Assembly: GCF_001267925.1 (NCBI RefSeq)
Contig: NZ_CP011409.1
Span: forward strand, 1,984,001 to 2,048,000
Reading direction: 5' to 3'
Length of the DNA stretch: 64,000 bases
Source: Herbaspirillum hiltneri N3
Lineage (GTDB): Bacteria; Pseudomonadota; Gammaproteobacteria; Burkholderiales; Burkholderiaceae_D
Shown here: positions 43,381 through 56,253 of the stretch, one piece after another
How the letters are laid out: each line of letters begins with the position of its first letter
Numbering within the stretch: the first letter of the stretch is position 1
Made by a program: the position numbers and the translations under genes
Notes under the pieces: generated by a model
What the model was told of the DNA's origin: nothing
Database searches by the model: none
What the model saw: only the letters and a program-made list of their open reading frames with translations

Positions 43381-44262
43381 TTAAGCCTTTCTTTCCAGCA
43401 CTTTGCCGAACATGCCTGAAGGCTTGACCAACAAAATCAAAAACAGCAGACCGAACGCCACCGCATCGCGGAAGTCGCTCGAGATATATGCCACCGTGAG
43501 CACCTCGGCAAAGCCGAGGAAGAGGCCGCCGATCATGGCGCCGCGGATGTCTCCCATGCCGCCCAGGATAATGACGGCGATGCCCTTGTGCAGCATCGGC
43601 TGGCCCATGAACGGCGAGATCGCGTTGAACGACAGGCCGACCAGCACGCCGGCAGCGCCGCCGAGGGCCGCGGCTGCGAACGACGTCAGGTAGAACAGGC
43701 CTTCGACATTGATGCCCAGCAGGTAAGCCGCTTTCGGCGACTCGGCAATGGCGCGCAGCGCGCGGCCCAGTTGCGTGCGGCGCATCACGGCCAGCAGCAC
43801 GATCATCAGCACGAAGGCGATGACGACGATGCCGACCTGCACGGCAGTGACGTGCAGGTTGCCGATGGTGACGCTGTCCTCAGGAATGGTGCCGACCGGG
43901 AAGCGCTTGTTCTCGGCGCCGAACAGGCCTTGCGCCAGATTGGTCAGCATGATCGCCACGCCGATGGTGGCGATCATGGGAATCAGGTGGGGGGCATTGC
44001 GTTTGCGCAGCGGTTTCAATACCAGCACGTCGACGATCAGGCCGATCAGTCCGGTGGCGACCATCGCGGCGAGCATGGCCAGCCACAGCGGCAGCGCCAT
44101 TTTCTCGACCAGCAGGAGGGCGGCATAGCTGCCCAGCATGAAGATCGCGCCATGCGACAGGTTGATGACGCCGAGCACGCCGAACACCAGCGTGAAGCCC
44201 AGCGCAAAGAGCGCATAGACGCTGCCCAGCGAAAGGGCGTTGATAAGTTGTTGTTCTAACAT
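43381..44262 (-). CDS. livH: Branched-chain amino acid ABC transporter permease LivH (second system)
   Basis: A 293-residue permease starting QLINALSLGSVYALFALGFTLVFGVLGVINLSHG, the diagnostic LivH opening, with AVIILGGMGDIRGAMIGG later. It lies 217 bases after livK, separated by a terminator-like hairpin, so livK probably exceeds the permease in expression. Confidence 0.95.
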   Translation of the reverse strand: MLEQQLINALSLGSVYALFALGFTLVFGVLGVINLSHGAIFMLGSYAALLLVEKMALPLWLAMLAAMVATGLIGLIVDVLVLKPLRKRNAPHLIPMIATIGVAIMLTNLAQGLFGAENKRFPVGTIPEDSVTIGNLHVTAVQVGIVVIAFVLMIVLLAVMRRTQLGRALRAIAESPKAAYLLGINVEGLFYLTSFAAAALGGAAGVLVGLSFNAISPFMGQPMLHKGIAVIILGGMGDIRGAMIGGLFLGFAEVLTVAYISSDFRDAVAFGLLFLILLVKPSGMFGKVLERKA

Positions 44263-44426
44263 AGGGCCTGCAAGTCGAGAAAAGAGTGATGAGGTCGCCG
44301 CGTCTCATCTGCCGTTTGAGTGAACGTGCAGGTTGGCGATGTACCCTCGTTACATCAGAAAAGCGGCTTTTGATGAGCCTGTTCTTTTTCGCGATCAGTG
44401 AGCTGGGGCAAGCGATGCAACAAAAA

Positions 44427-44460
44427 GACTCCGGTAAGAAATACCGGAGTCTTTGTGAGC
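44427..44460 (-). terminator. Terminator hairpin between livK and livH
   Basis: AAGACTCCGGTA and TACCGGAGTCTT form a 12-base stem with a short loop, followed on the minus strand by TTTTTG. It lies 20 bases after the livK stop. Partial read-through would give high receptor and low permease levels. Confidence 0.85.
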
Positions 44461-44479
44461 GTCGCGGTTCGACCGAAGA

Positions 44480-45646
44480 TTACTTCAGCAGAACGAACTT
44501 GCCGCCTTTGGCGATATTGACGATCGCTTCCTGCTGCGCGTCGAAACCGACTTGCTTGCCGGCTACCGGCGGAGCCGGGCGGAAGGCGAACTTGCCGGTC
44601 GCGCCGTCGATCTTCACTGCAGGCAGGGCTGCGCGCAGGGCGTCGCGGTCCTTGTCCAGAGCGCCGGACAGCTTGACGTTCTTGAGCGCTTCGACCACGA
44701 CATACAGCGCGTCGTAGGCTTGTGCTGCGAACTGGTCAGGGTCGGTGCCGAACTTGGCCTTGTACGCGGCGATGAACGCCTTGTTGGCCGGAGTCAGGTT
44801 TTCCGCCGACCATGGGCTGCCCATCAGCGTGTTGTCGCCGGCGTCCTTGGCGATTTCAAACAGCTTCGGCGAGTTCAGGCCATTGCCGCCGATGAACGGT
44901 TGCTTCATGCCCAGCGTGCGGGTTTGCAGGATGATGTTGGCCGCTTCTTCAGCCAGGCAGGAGCAGACGATGGCGTCGGGATTGCCGGCCTTGATCTTGG
45001 TCAGCTGCGCCTTGAAGTCGACGTCGCCCTTGGCGTACGCTTCAGTCGTGGTGACCGGGATCTTTTGCTGTTCCAGCGTGGCCTTGAAAACGTCGTAGCC
45101 GGACTTGGTGAATGCGTCGTCGTTACCGTAAATCACGGCAACCTTCTTGATGCCGAAATGCTTGACGGCAGCCTTGACGGTCACTGGCAGCACGTCGGCT
45201 TCCATGACGGAGTTGCGGAAGGTGAACGGGCCCATGGCAGTGATGCCGTCGGCGGTGTTGCTGGTGCCGAAGGCGACGACCTTGGAGGCGTTGGCGATCG
45301 GGTCAGCAGCGAATGCCGAGTTGGACAAGGTCGGGCCGAAGACCATCAGCACCTTGTCCTGGAAAATCAGTTTTTTGAAGACGTTGATGGCTTCTTCTTT
45401 CTTGCCTTGCTCGTCTTCCGGGATCAGAACCAGTTTGTTGCCGTTGACGCCGCCCTTGGCGTTGACTTCATCAGTGGCCAGGGTGAAGCCGTTCTTGATG
45501 GCGACGCCGTACTTGGCGGCAGGGCCGGTCAGCGCAGCGGCGAGACCGAGCTTGACGTCGGCGGCCAGTGCGGCATTTGCCATGGTCACGCCGATCATCA
45601 GCGCAGGCAAGGTCTTTAAAGCAGTTTTAAGCATGTTGAATCGCAT
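44480..45646 (-). CDS. livK: Branched-chain amino acid-type periplasmic binding protein
   Basis: A 388-residue type 1 periplasmic binding protein. The signal peptide ends near ALA at residue 28, and the mature protein starts ADVKLGLAAALTGPAAKYG, followed by NGNKLVLIPEDEQGKKEEA and VFGPTLSNSAFAADPIANASKV. AAGGAG lies eight bases before the ATG. As the first gene of the second liv operon it sets substrate choice, probably branched-chain or related amino acids, but the family also covers amides and aromatics. Confidence 0.92.
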   Translation of the reverse strand: MRFNMLKTALKTLPALMIGVTMANAALAADVKLGLAAALTGPAAKYGVAIKNGFTLATDEVNAKGGVNGNKLVLIPEDEQGKKEEAINVFKKLIFQDKVLMVFGPTLSNSAFAADPIANASKVVAFGTSNTADGITAMGPFTFRNSVMEADVLPVTVKAAVKHFGIKKVAVIYGNDDAFTKSGYDVFKATLEQQKIPVTTTEAYAKGDVDFKAQLTKIKAGNPDAIVCSCLAEEAANIILQTRTLGMKQPFIGGNGLNSPKLFEIAKDAGDNTLMGSPWSAENLTPANKAFIAAYKAKFGTDPDQFAAQAYDALYVVVEALKNVKLSGALDKDRDALRAALPAVKIDGATGKFAFRPAPPVAGKQVGFDAQQEAIVNIAKGGKFVLLK

Positions 45647-46050
45647 CGAGTTCTCTCCTTAGTTAGATATTCTTATAGAGGATGACGCGAAATATGAGCC
45701 GGGGGTACCGGCGCAGGAAGTCTTTGGTGGGACCTCCCTATTTGCTCCATCCTCTTTAGACCGTCGTGCGGTCTTTGGGATACAACCGGTCAAGAATACC
45801 GTAAACCGGTTTAAACACACTGCTGCACTGCAACCTGATAAGCCGCCTTGCAACCGTCTGCTGACTCCGCCGAAGCGGAGGTGACACTGATGACAGATTT
45901 GATGCGGCTCCATCCGAAGACGGAGCGGTCCTGCTGATTACCTCGCACTGCTACTTTTGGTACAGACTCAGTACAGCGGCATCCGGGGCGCGTTGGCAGT
46001 TCGGATGCCGCTGGTATTTCTTTATTGCTTTATTTCTTGCGTTGCATTCT
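45647..46050. promoter_or_regulatory. Long upstream region of livK with small hairpins and ACCGGT repeats
   Basis: About 400 bases. It contains AACCGGT twice near 45,785-45,815, a GACCG/CGGTC hairpin near 45,766, and two CTCC-CGAAG-GGAG hairpins near 45,866 and 45,910. It is likely the livK promoter and leader, but I could not define a promoter or a known riboswitch. Confidence 0.35.
45974..46013 (-). terminator. Hairpin downstream of argH
   Basis: A perfect 12-base stem (CAGCGGCATCCG and complement) with a 16-base loop lies 38 bases after the argH stop. It has no T-run on the minus strand, so it is a weak terminator or an mRNA end-protecting structure. Confidence 0.5.
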
Positions 46051-47442
46051 TTACAGCGATTTGCGCAGCTCCGCAATCGCCTGGCGCACCTGATTCGGGG
46101 CGGTGCCGCCGATGTGGTCGCGGGCGGCAACGGAGCCTTCCAGCGTCAGGACGGCGAAGATGTCGTTCTCGATCAATGGCGAATATGCACGCAGTTCGTC
46201 CAGCGTCAGGTCCGACAGGTCGCAGTTGCGGTCGACGCAGGTGCGCACCGCGTGGGCGACGGCTTCGTGGGCGTCGCGGAACGGCAGGCCCTTCTTGACC
46301 AGATAGTCGGCCAGGTCGGTGGCGGTGGCGTAACCCTGCAGCGCTGCGGCGCGCATGGCGTCCGGCTTGACGGTGATGCCGCGCGCCATGTCTGCGAAAA
46401 TGCGCAGCGTATCGGTCAGCGTGTCGACGGTGTCGAACAGCGGTTCCTTGTCTTCCTGGTTGTCCTTGTTGTAGGCCAGCGGCTGGCCTTTCATCAGGGT
46501 CAGCAGCGCGATCAGGTGACCGTTGACGCGACCGGTCTTGCCGCGCGCCAGTTCAGGGACGTCGGGGTTTTTCTTTTGCGGCATGATCGACGAACCGGTG
46601 CAGAAGCGGTCGGCGATATCGATGAAGCCGACGCGCGGGCTCATCCAGATCACCAGCTCTTCGGACATGCGCGAGATGTGGGTCATGACCATGGCGGCGG
46701 CGGCGCAGAATTCGATGGCGAAGTCGCGATCGGAAACGGCGTCCAGCGAATTGCGGCAGACGTCGTCGAAGCCCAGCGTCTTGGCCACGCGCAGGCGGTC
46801 GATCGGGAAGGTCGTGCCGGCCAGTGCGGCAGCGCCCAGCGGCAGGCGGTTGACGCGCTTGCGGGCGTCGGCCATGCGCTCGGCGTCGCGGCCGAACATT
46901 TCGACGTAGGCAAGCACGTGATGGCCGAAGGTGATCGGCTGCGCCACTTGCATGTGGGTGAAGCCGGGCAGGATGGTGTCGGCATGCTGTTCGGCCAGAT
47001 CCACCAGCGCGGCGCGCAGGTCGCGCAGCAGGCCGCTGATGTCGTCGATGGCGGCGCGCATGTACAGGCGGATGTCGGTGGCGACCTGGTCGTTGCGCGA
47101 GCGGCCGGTATGCAGGCGTTTGCCGGCGTCGCCGACCAGTTCGGTCAGGCGTTTTTCGATGTTCAGGTGGACGTCTTCGAGGTCGAGCAGCCATTCAAAC
47201 TGGCCGCCGTCGATTTCACCCTTGATTTGCGCCATGCCGCGCTGGATGTCGGCGTAGTCTTGCGCGCTGATGATTTGCTGGTGCGCCAGCATTTCGGCAT
47301 GGGCAAGCGAGCCCTGGATGTCGAATTGCGCCAGGCGATTGTCGAAAAAGACAGAGGCGGTGTATCGTTTCACCAGATCGGAAACGGGTTCGGAAAAGCG
47401 AGCCGACCAGGCTTCGCCTTTTTTCGATAATTGTGCTGTCAT
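46051..47442 (-). CDS. argH: Argininosuccinate lyase
   Basis: ArgH cleaves argininosuccinate to arginine and fumarate, the last step of arginine synthesis. The 463-residue protein has the family signature [12 protein letters not shown] with the catalytic serine loop, [13 protein letters not shown] and [16 protein letters not shown]. The ATG at 47442 gives the usual N terminus ([19 protein letters not shown]); the frame is open further upstream, but that part does not match the family. Divergent from the HDOD gene. Confidence 0.97.
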   Translation of the reverse strand: MTAQLSKKGEAWSARFSEPVSDLVKRYTASVFFDNRLAQFDIQGSLAHAEMLAHQQIISAQDYADIQRGMAQIKGEIDGGQFEWLLDLEDVHLNIEKRLTELVGDAGKRLHTGRSRNDQVATDIRLYMRAAIDDISGLLRDLRAALVDLAEQHADTILPGFTHMQVAQPITFGHHVLAYVEMFGRDAERMADARKRVNRLPLGAAALAGTTFPIDRLRVAKTLGFDDVCRNSLDAVSDRDFAIEFCAAAAMVMTHISRMSEELVIWMSPRVGFIDIADRFCTGSSIMPQKKNPDVPELARGKTGRVNGHLIALLTLMKGQPLAYNKDNQEDKEPLFDTVDTLTDTLRIFADMARGITVKPDAMRAAALQGYATATDLADYLVKKGLPFRDAHEAVAHAVRTCVDRNCDLSDLTLDELRAYSPLIENDIFAVLTLEGSVAARDHIGGTAPNQVRQAIAELRKSL

Positions 47443-47679
47443 AGTGGGGGTCCCGAAGAATACGCGATTATAGCAAGTCGATGACATTTGAGCCACGCCG
47501 CAGCCGTTTTCGGGCGGAGTCAATAGGGAATTTTCTGCGTGGTATGGATGCCGATTGCGGAGGAGGATGGCACAAAAACCATTGCACACTTGCCAAATCT
47601 TTAAGATACTCAAAACGCTGTTTTGTAAATCCAAACTATTCGAATTTGCCGTATTTGGACTCGTCCGGGGAGAGGTCTC

Positions 47680-48507
47680 ATGAATCTTGAAGCACTGTTT
47701 CAGCAGCAAGCGGCGTTACCCAGCATTCCCAAAGTGGTGCAGGAAGTCATCGAGAGCTTTAATAACGACAACGTCTCGATCGAGGACATCGCCAAAAAAC
47801 TCAGCGCCGACCAGGTGCTGAGCGCCAAGCTGCTGCGCCTGGCAAATTCGTCCTACTATCACGTCTCGCGCAGCATCGGCACCGTCGATGACGCCGTACT
47901 GATGCTGGGGTTCATGACCGTGCGCACGCTGGTCGTCAGCACCGGCCTCACGGGCAGCTTCAAGTCCATGTCCGGCGTGGATCTCAAGTTGTTCTGGCGC
48001 TACAGTTTGCACACCGCAATCGTCGCCAAATGGCTGGCGAAGAAGCAGGGTCTCAATTCGGACCTCGCGTTCACGGTCGGCCTGATGCACGCCATCGGCC
48101 AGCTCGTCATGCATGCCGCCATGCCCGAGCAGACCCGCCAGGTCGACAAGATCGCCAGCACCATTGACGCACGCCGCCTGGATGTCGAGCACACCTCGTT
48201 CGGTTACGACTTCGCCGACGTCGGTGCGGAACTGGCCAAGCGCTGGCGCTTCCCGGAAGAATTCTCGGCGACCATCGCTGCGTTCCCGAATCCGCTGGAA
48301 GCCGAACCGTTCAACAAGATCGCCGCCGTGATCCATATCGCCGCCTGGCGTGCTCGCGCGGAAGAGAACGAATATTCCCGCGAGGAAATGGAATCGACCT
48401 TCCCCGACGATGTGGCTGCCAAGCTCGGTGTGAAGTCGGGTGTGCTGCTCGACGATCTGCCGCCGCTGGCCGAGTTGGGGGCGGGGATGGAGGAATTGAT
48501 TTCCTGA
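47680..48507 (+). CDS. HDOD-domain signalling protein
   Basis: A 275-residue cytoplasmic protein made almost entirely of an HDOD domain. The conserved opening [48 protein letters not shown] is clear, as are [13 protein letters not shown] and the later [22 protein letters not shown] domains are related to HD hydrolases and appear in signalling and motility control, usually without proven enzyme activity. The ATG overlaps a strong GGAGAGG. Stands alone. Confidence 0.92.
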   Translation: MNLEALFQQQAALPSIPKVVQEVIESFNNDNVSIEDIAKKLSADQVLSAKLLRLANSSYYHVSRSIGTVDDAVLMLGFMTVRTLVVSTGLTGSFKSMSGVDLKLFWRYSLHTAIVAKWLAKKQGLNSDLAFTVGLMHAIGQLVMHAAMPEQTRQVDKIASTIDARRLDVEHTSFGYDFADVGAELAKRWRFPEEFSATIAAFPNPLEAEPFNKIAAVIHIAAWRARAEENEYSREEMESTFPDDVAAKLGVKSGVLLDDLPPLAELGAGMEELIS

Positions 48508-48623
48508 GAACTTCCGGGGAAACGACCGGAACGCATCTCACGCCTGCTGATGATGAAATGAGTTCGTGGGATTACGGCCGGCATTGCCGGCCGTAATTTT
48601 TGCGCGATCCGTATCTCGTGCTT

Positions 48624-49103
48624 CTACAATTCCCTGACCATCGTGATTTCGCTGGCGGCGAATCCGGCTTTTCGATAGAGCGCCTGCGCTGCGGTGTTGT
48701 GCGCGAATACATTCAGGCTCACGCTGCCGAGACCGCGCAGCCGGGCTTCTTCCAGCAGCAACTCCAATGCCGCGCCGGCAAAACCGCGCCGGCGATATGC
48801 CGCATCGATCGTCAGGTCATAAAGAAAGGCCGAGGTCAGGCCGTCTTCCGTCACTTCTCCAAACCAGATCTCACCCACGCTGGCGCCGCTGTCTTCCTCT
48901 TGCAGCAGCATCAGGTAGTGTCCCGGGGTGGCCAGTCCCAGCGGCAACAATGCCTGCACATTGCCGCGCGCCTGCAGCTGGCTGGTCGCCAGCGACGGCA
49001 GGCCGCTCAGGCGGCATTGCTCGACATAGTCGGCTGACGAGGTGTCGACAAAGTGTTCAAAATCGCTGCTTGTCATGGGAATCATCTTGAGTCGGTGCGG
49101 CAT
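48624..49103 (-). CDS. GNAT-family N-acetyltransferase
   Basis: A 159-residue single-domain acetyltransferase. The acetyl-CoA loop is visible as LTIDAAYRRRGFAGAALELLLEEA (R/QxxGxG/A), followed by VSLNVFAHNTAAQALYRKAGF, the usual end of the fold. The substrate is unknown. AAGGA seven bases before the ATG at 49103 fixes the start. Confidence 0.9.
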   Translation of the reverse strand: MPHRLKMIPMTSSDFEHFVDTSSADYVEQCRLSGLPSLATSQLQARGNVQALLPLGLATPGHYLMLLQEEDSGASVGEIWFGEVTEDGLTSAFLYDLTIDAAYRRRGFAGAALELLLEEARLRGLGSVSLNVFAHNTAAQALYRKAGFAASEITMVREL

Positions 49104-49179
49104 AGACGTCCTTCCGGGAGTGCTGGCTTATCTTCTGGATAATCTCGTCAATAATAGTTGTTCTTGTTGTTCGTGACGA

Positions 49180-49203
49180 CATTGACACCATTGACACCAT
49201 TGG
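49180..49203. repeat. Short tandem repeat CATTGACAC
   Basis: The 9-base unit occurs twice and is followed by CATTGG. It sits in the non-coding region upstream of the GNAT gene, in place of an obvious promoter. Confidence 0.6.
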
Positions 49204-49246
49204 CCGCAGCGAATTCCGGGCAGATTGATCATCCGTCATGGGACGA

Positions 49247-49284
49247 AAAAAAGCGGATGAAGCCTAGGCTTCATCCGCTTTTTT
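49247..49284 (-). terminator. Perfect 38-base palindromic terminator
   Basis: Two exact 19-base arms with no spacer: A6, GCGGATGAAGCCT and its complement. It can fold as a hairpin with a CTAG loop and a terminal U-run. It lies just after the hydrolase stop and would work in both directions. Confidence 0.9.
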
Positions 49285-49301
49285 CATGGCTGGCGCAGCG
49301 T

Positions 49302-50225
49302 TCAGTCCAGCTTGTCCTTCAGGAATTTCAGCATCTCGCGATAGGCCTCGGCGCGCGCATCGGCGTTGCCGCCGCTGGTGACGCCGGCGCCCGGTTTGCC
49401 GACGCCGGGGATGTCCATGCGCACGTGCATCGGCATGCCTGGCGCGTCGAAGTCATGGTAGGTATCGGGATAGAGACGCAGCGTGATCGGCGTGTCACTG
49501 TCCTGCATTTTCTTTTCCAGCGATTCGCAGGCTTCCGGTGGCGTCCAGTCGTCGTTTTCACCCATCAGGATCAGCATCGGTGCGGCCGGCTTGTAAGGCG
49601 TGCGGTTTTTCGAAAAGGCCGTACAGGTCGGATAAAACGCCACGGCGGCCTTGGGCTGCACCTTGCGTACGGCGACATCGGTTTGCGCCAGGTTCAGCGC
49701 CGACAGGATGGTGGTGGCGCCATGCGACCAGCCGACCATGCCGACGCGGGCATAGTCGACATCGTCCTGCGTGGCCAGCCAGCGCAGTGCGACCTGCACG
49801 TCAAGACGGCGGTTGGCGCTGCTGGCCTCACGCTGCTGCAGGCTTTCCTGGCAGATCGAGCGGCGGCCGCGCGGTGTGAAACTGTCGGGGAACAAGACGT
49901 TATAACCGGCATCGGTCAGCGCGCGCGCCATGGCGATATGGCGTGGCGTGAATTCGATCTTTTCCTTGTTGACGCTGCTGTAGAGACCGCCGCAACCGTG
50001 CAGGGCGATGATGGTGGCTTTCTTTTCGGACTTGCCTTTGCCCTTGAACCAGAAGCCGAACAATGCAGTCGCCTTGCCGCCCGGCGTATCGACGCTGGTC
50101 AGCGTGACGCGTTCGGTGCGCAATGGCGGCAGCTGCTTGACCGTTTCCTTCGGCGCGGCGGCAACAACGTGTCCGCACAGCCCTGCGAGGCAGAGCGACG
50201 CGATGGTTTTACCCCAGGTACCCAT
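49302..50225 (-). CDS. Secreted dienelactone hydrolase-like alpha/beta hydrolase
   Basis: A 307-residue exported hydrolase. The signal peptide ends near VVAA. The oxyanion region is IIALHGCGGLYSS; the nucleophile serine is in VGWSHGATT; the aspartate is in LILMGENDDWTP; and the histidine is in YPDTYHDFDAP. This is the dienelactone hydrolase layout, with Ser replacing Cys. The substrate is unknown. The ATG at 50225 has AGGGGA upstream. It follows the DMT exporter gene, whose end it overlaps slightly upstream. Confidence 0.85.
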   Translation of the reverse strand: MGTWGKTIASLCLAGLCGHVVAAAPKETVKQLPPLRTERVTLTSVDTPGGKATALFGFWFKGKGKSEKKATIIALHGCGGLYSSVNKEKIEFTPRHIAMARALTDAGYNVLFPDSFTPRGRRSICQESLQQREASSANRRLDVQVALRWLATQDDVDYARVGMVGWSHGATTILSALNLAQTDVAVRKVQPKAAVAFYPTCTAFSKNRTPYKPAAPMLILMGENDDWTPPEACESLEKKMQDSDTPITLRLYPDTYHDFDAPGMPMHVRMDIPGVGKPGAGVTSGGNADARAEAYREMLKFLKDKLD

Positions 50226-50274
50226 GAACTTCCCCTTGTTGTGTTGGCAACCCCTGGCGCCGACCTGCATGAGA

Positions 50275-51207
50275 TCAGCTTGCCGGGGATTTGCCGTCAA
50301 TCTTTTGTTTTGAGCCTGCTTGCGCGGGCATCAACACCAGCAGCAGCGCCATCCCGATCAGTGCGCCGCCGGCGGCATACGCCCACGATAATTGTTCCTG
50401 CAAGAACAGCCACCCCCACAAGACCCCGAACAACGGGATCAGGAACGTGACGGTCAATGACTTAACAGGACCTATATCGGCAATTAATCGGAAAAATAAA
50501 ATGTAAGCCAGCGCAGAGCATACAAATCCCAAAATCAATAAAGCAAACCACGTACCAATGCCGGCACGCAGCGGAGCGGCCGGGCCGTCCTCCAGGATTG
50601 TCATGACGGCAAAAAATGGCAGCAGCAGCGCGACGGCACCCAACTGGCTGCCAAATGCCACCAGTTTGCTGTCCAGGCCGCCGCGATCCGTGATCCAGCG
50701 CTTGGTCAGGAAACCGGCCAGGCCGTAACAGCTGGTCGCCAGCAGGCACGCCAGCGCACCTGAAACAGTCGCCGGGTCAAAAGCCACCGGTCCGGTCCTT
50801 GTCAGGACTGCAACGCCGGCCAGGCCTAGCATCACGCCGCCCACCTTGCGCGGTGTCAGCCTATCGCCGAAAAATAATGCCCCGATGACCACGCCCATCA
50901 AGGGAGTCGTCGCATTGAGGATGGCCGAGTAACCGGCCGGCAATACCTTGGCGGCCACGCTGAAGAGCACGAACGGCAAGCCCGAATTGATGGCACCGAG
51001 CAACATTGTGGCGCGTAGCTTGCCCTGAAAGCGCCATTTTACGCCCAAGACGGCCAGCAACAGCAGCAAACCGGCCGCACCGAACAGCACCCGAAAGAAA
51101 GCGGTATTGAGCGCACCCATTTCCGGCACAGCGAGGCGCATGAACAGGAAACTGGCGCCCCAGATGGCGGCCAGTGCTAGCAGGCGGAGCAGATCGGCTG
51201 GTTTCAT
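50275..51207 (-). CDS. EamA/DMT-family transporter
   Basis: A 310-residue inner-membrane protein with about ten hydrophobic helices arranged as two EamA repeats: first AAIWGASFLFMRLAVPEMGALNTAFFRVLFG and second LACLLATSCYGLAGFLTKRWI. These proteins export metabolites such as amino acids or purines. The ATG at 51207 has AGGA upstream. It is 49 bases before the hydrolase gene and may be co-transcribed with it. Confidence 0.92.
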   Translation of the reverse strand: MKPADLLRLLALAAIWGASFLFMRLAVPEMGALNTAFFRVLFGAAGLLLLLAVLGVKWRFQGKLRATMLLGAINSGLPFVLFSVAAKVLPAGYSAILNATTPLMGVVIGALFFGDRLTPRKVGGVMLGLAGVAVLTRTGPVAFDPATVSGALACLLATSCYGLAGFLTKRWITDRGGLDSKLVAFGSQLGAVALLLPFFAVMTILEDGPAAPLRAGIGTWFALLILGFVCSALAYILFFRLIADIGPVKSLTVTFLIPLFGVLWGWLFLQEQLSWAYAAGGALIGMALLLVLMPAQAGSKQKIDGKSPAS

Positions 51208-51369
51208 GACACTTCCTGACGCAATGCGGAGCGCTCATCTTGACCAGCCGATGATGCCGCCGCACTCCAAAACTTGCTATCGTGATTTTCCTGATGCCGG
51301 CCACCGCTCCCCACTCCCCGCACCCGTATCGGGCGTCAGGGAGCGGGCGGAGCAGGCAGAGCAGGGCTG

Positions 51370-54282
<2,913 letters not shown>

Positions 54283-54446
54283 GATCAACAATTGCTACGG
54301 TTTTCAGAGGAGAAAGTCGGGCGTGCTGGTCGAACTGTCAGTGATGCTGCGTGCTAGAATCTGCTCACTTGTTTGCCTCACTTTTTTTATATTTTTATGC
54401 GCCGGGCATCTTCACAGATGACTCGGCGACTACCGGAAGAGCCGTC

Positions 54447-55406
54447 TTGAAAGAATTTCCTCCCTCCAGTCTGGTCATCGCTTCGCGCGAAAGCCGTCTC
54501 GCCATGTGGCAAGCCGAGCATGTGCGCGACCGGTTGGCTGCATTATATCCGCAGTGCAGCATAAGTATCCTCGGAATGACCACGCGCGGCGACCAGATCC
54601 TCGATCGCACCTTGTCCAAGGTGGGTGGCAAGGGGCTGTTCGTGAAGGAGCTGGAAGTCGCCATGGCCGAGGGGCGCGCCGATTTCGCGGTGCATTCGCT
54701 CAAGGACGTGCCGATGGAGCTGCCGGAAGGATTTGTGCTGGGCGCCATTCTGGAGCGGGAAGATCCGCGCGATGCGTTTGTCTCCAACGATTACGCGGGA
54801 CTCGACGAGTTGCCTGCGGGCGCAGTGGTCGGCACCAGCAGCCTGCGCCGCCAGGCCCTGATCGCGGCGCGCTATCCGCACCTGGTCATCAAGCCTTTGC
54901 GCGGCAATCTCGATACGCGCCTGGGCAAGCTGGACCGCGGCGATTATGCCGCCATCATTCTTGCCGTCGCCGGCCTGAAACGCCTTGGTCTGGAGTCGCG
55001 CATCCGTTCCGCCATCGCACCGGAACAAAGCTTGCCGGCTCCAGGGCAGGGTGCCATGGCCATCGAAATCCTGGCCGAACGCACCGACTTGCAACGCGTG
55101 CTGGCGCCGATCAACCATCTCGCAACGGATCGCGCAGTGACGGCGGAGCGTACGCTGTCGCGCACCTTCGGCGGCAGTTGCCAGATTCCGCTGGCGGCCT
55201 TCGCCACCATCGAAGGCGATCGCATGCACATGCGCGCCCTAGTGGCGACGCCGGACGGCAAGCAAGTCGCCGCAGCCGAAGCCGACGGTCCGGCCGAAGC
55301 CCCGGCCGCGCTCGGAAAACAGATTGCCGACTTGCTGCAGGCGCAGGGCGCTGCAGCGATCCTGGCGGCATGCAAGGCTGACGCTGACGGTGATGCGGCT
55401 GAATGA
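54447..55406 (+). CDS. hemC: Hydroxymethylbilane synthase (porphobilinogen deaminase)
   Basis: HemC joins four porphobilinogen units into hydroxymethylbilane, the first committed tetrapyrrole step after PBG. The 319-residue protein has [36 protein letters not shown] and the cofactor-anchoring cysteine in [13 protein letters not shown]. The start is a TTG at 54447, with a GGAAGAG sequence upstream; no ATG in this frame fits the family. It leads the hemC-hemD-hemX-hemY operon and is divergent from ppc. Confidence 0.96.
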   Translation: MKEFPPSSLVIASRESRLAMWQAEHVRDRLAALYPQCSISILGMTTRGDQILDRTLSKVGGKGLFVKELEVAMAEGRADFAVHSLKDVPMELPEGFVLGAILEREDPRDAFVSNDYAGLDELPAGAVVGTSSLRRQALIAARYPHLVIKPLRGNLDTRLGKLDRGDYAAIILAVAGLKRLGLESRIRSAIAPEQSLPAPGQGAMAIEILAERTDLQRVLAPINHLATDRAVTAERTLSRTFGGSCQIPLAAFATIEGDRMHMRALVATPDGKQVAAAEADGPAEAPAALGKQIADLLQAQGAAAILAACKADADGDAAE

Positions 55407-55470
55407 TTCAGCATCGATTGTTTCAGCGTCAATCATCCATCCGTCTTCACTCTGAACTGAAGGGGACGCC

Positions 55471-56253
55471 GTGAAGGAACGCGCTTCCAGGCCGGTAGTC
55501 ATCACGCGCCCCTTGGCGCAAGCCGGTGCGTTCGCCACGCAAGTCACGGCGATCGGTCGCCTGCCGGTGATTTTCCCCTTGCTGGAAATTGCACCCGTGG
55601 CCGACAGCACCGAACTGCAACGCGTGCTGTCCATGCTGGAGCACTATGCGCTGGTGGTGTTTGTCAGCCCCAACGCCATCGATGCCGCGTTCCAGTTCAT
55701 TCCGTCATGGCCGCAAGCCGTGGCCATCGGCATTGTGGGCGAAGGCAGCCGGCTGGCTCTGCAGCGCCACGGCGTCGACGCGTCACATGCCTCCATCTAC
55801 GCGCCGCGCAACAGCGAGCGCATGGATTCCGAAGAATTGTTCAAATCGCTCGACCTCGATGCGCTGCGCGGCAAACGTGTGCTGATCGTGCGCGGTCAGG
55901 CCGGGAGGGATTTCTTGACCGACATGCTGCGCGCCGGGCAGGTCGAGGTTGATCACGTGACCGCCTATCAGCGGCGGCTGCCGCAAATCGACGCTGAAAA
56001 GGCCGCGCATCTGCGCAGCCTGATCGACGCCGGCAGCGAATGGGTGGTTACCAGTTCCGAGGTCTTGCGCAACCTACGGCAAATCACGGCCGACATGCTG
56101 GGACAGGACTGTGTGGTAAAACTACAACGCAACGAAATCATCGTTTCGCACCAGCGGATCGCTGAAACAGCGCAATCGCTGGGTTTCTCCCTTGTGACCA
56201 TGACCGGATCAGGGGACGAACGCCTGATTGCCGCGTTACAATCCCCAGCATGA
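55471..56253 (+). CDS. hemD: Uroporphyrinogen-III synthase
   Basis: HemD closes and inverts ring D of hydroxymethylbilane to give uroporphyrinogen III. The 260-residue protein is weakly conserved as a family, but VVITRPLAQAGAFATQV, VVFVSPNAIDAAF and WVVTSSEVLRNL are typical. Start GTG at 55471 with AAGGGGA upstream. It is 64 bases after hemC and overlaps hemX by four bases (ATGA), so it is coupled to it. Confidence 0.93.
   Translation: MKERASRPVVITRPLAQAGAFATQVTAIGRLPVIFPLLEIAPVADSTELQRVLSMLEHYALVVFVSPNAIDAAFQFIPSWPQAVAIGIVGEGSRLALQRHGVDASHASIYAPRNSERMDSEELFKSLDLDALRGKRVLIVRGQAGRDFLTDMLRAGQVEVDHVTAYQRRLPQIDAEKAAHLRSLIDAGSEWVVTSSEVLRNLRQITADMLGQDCVVKLQRNEIIVSHQRIAETAQSLGFSLVTMTGSGDERLIAALQSPA

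Noticed and set aside
45647..46050. Possible amino acid riboswitch upstream of livK
   Set aside because: Small hairpins are present, but no known riboswitch core (glycine, lysine, glutamine or T-box) could be recognised.
49057..49239. 60-codon frame upstream of the GNAT gene
   Set aside because: Composition comes from the tandem CATTGACAC repeat and it overlaps the better supported GNAT start.
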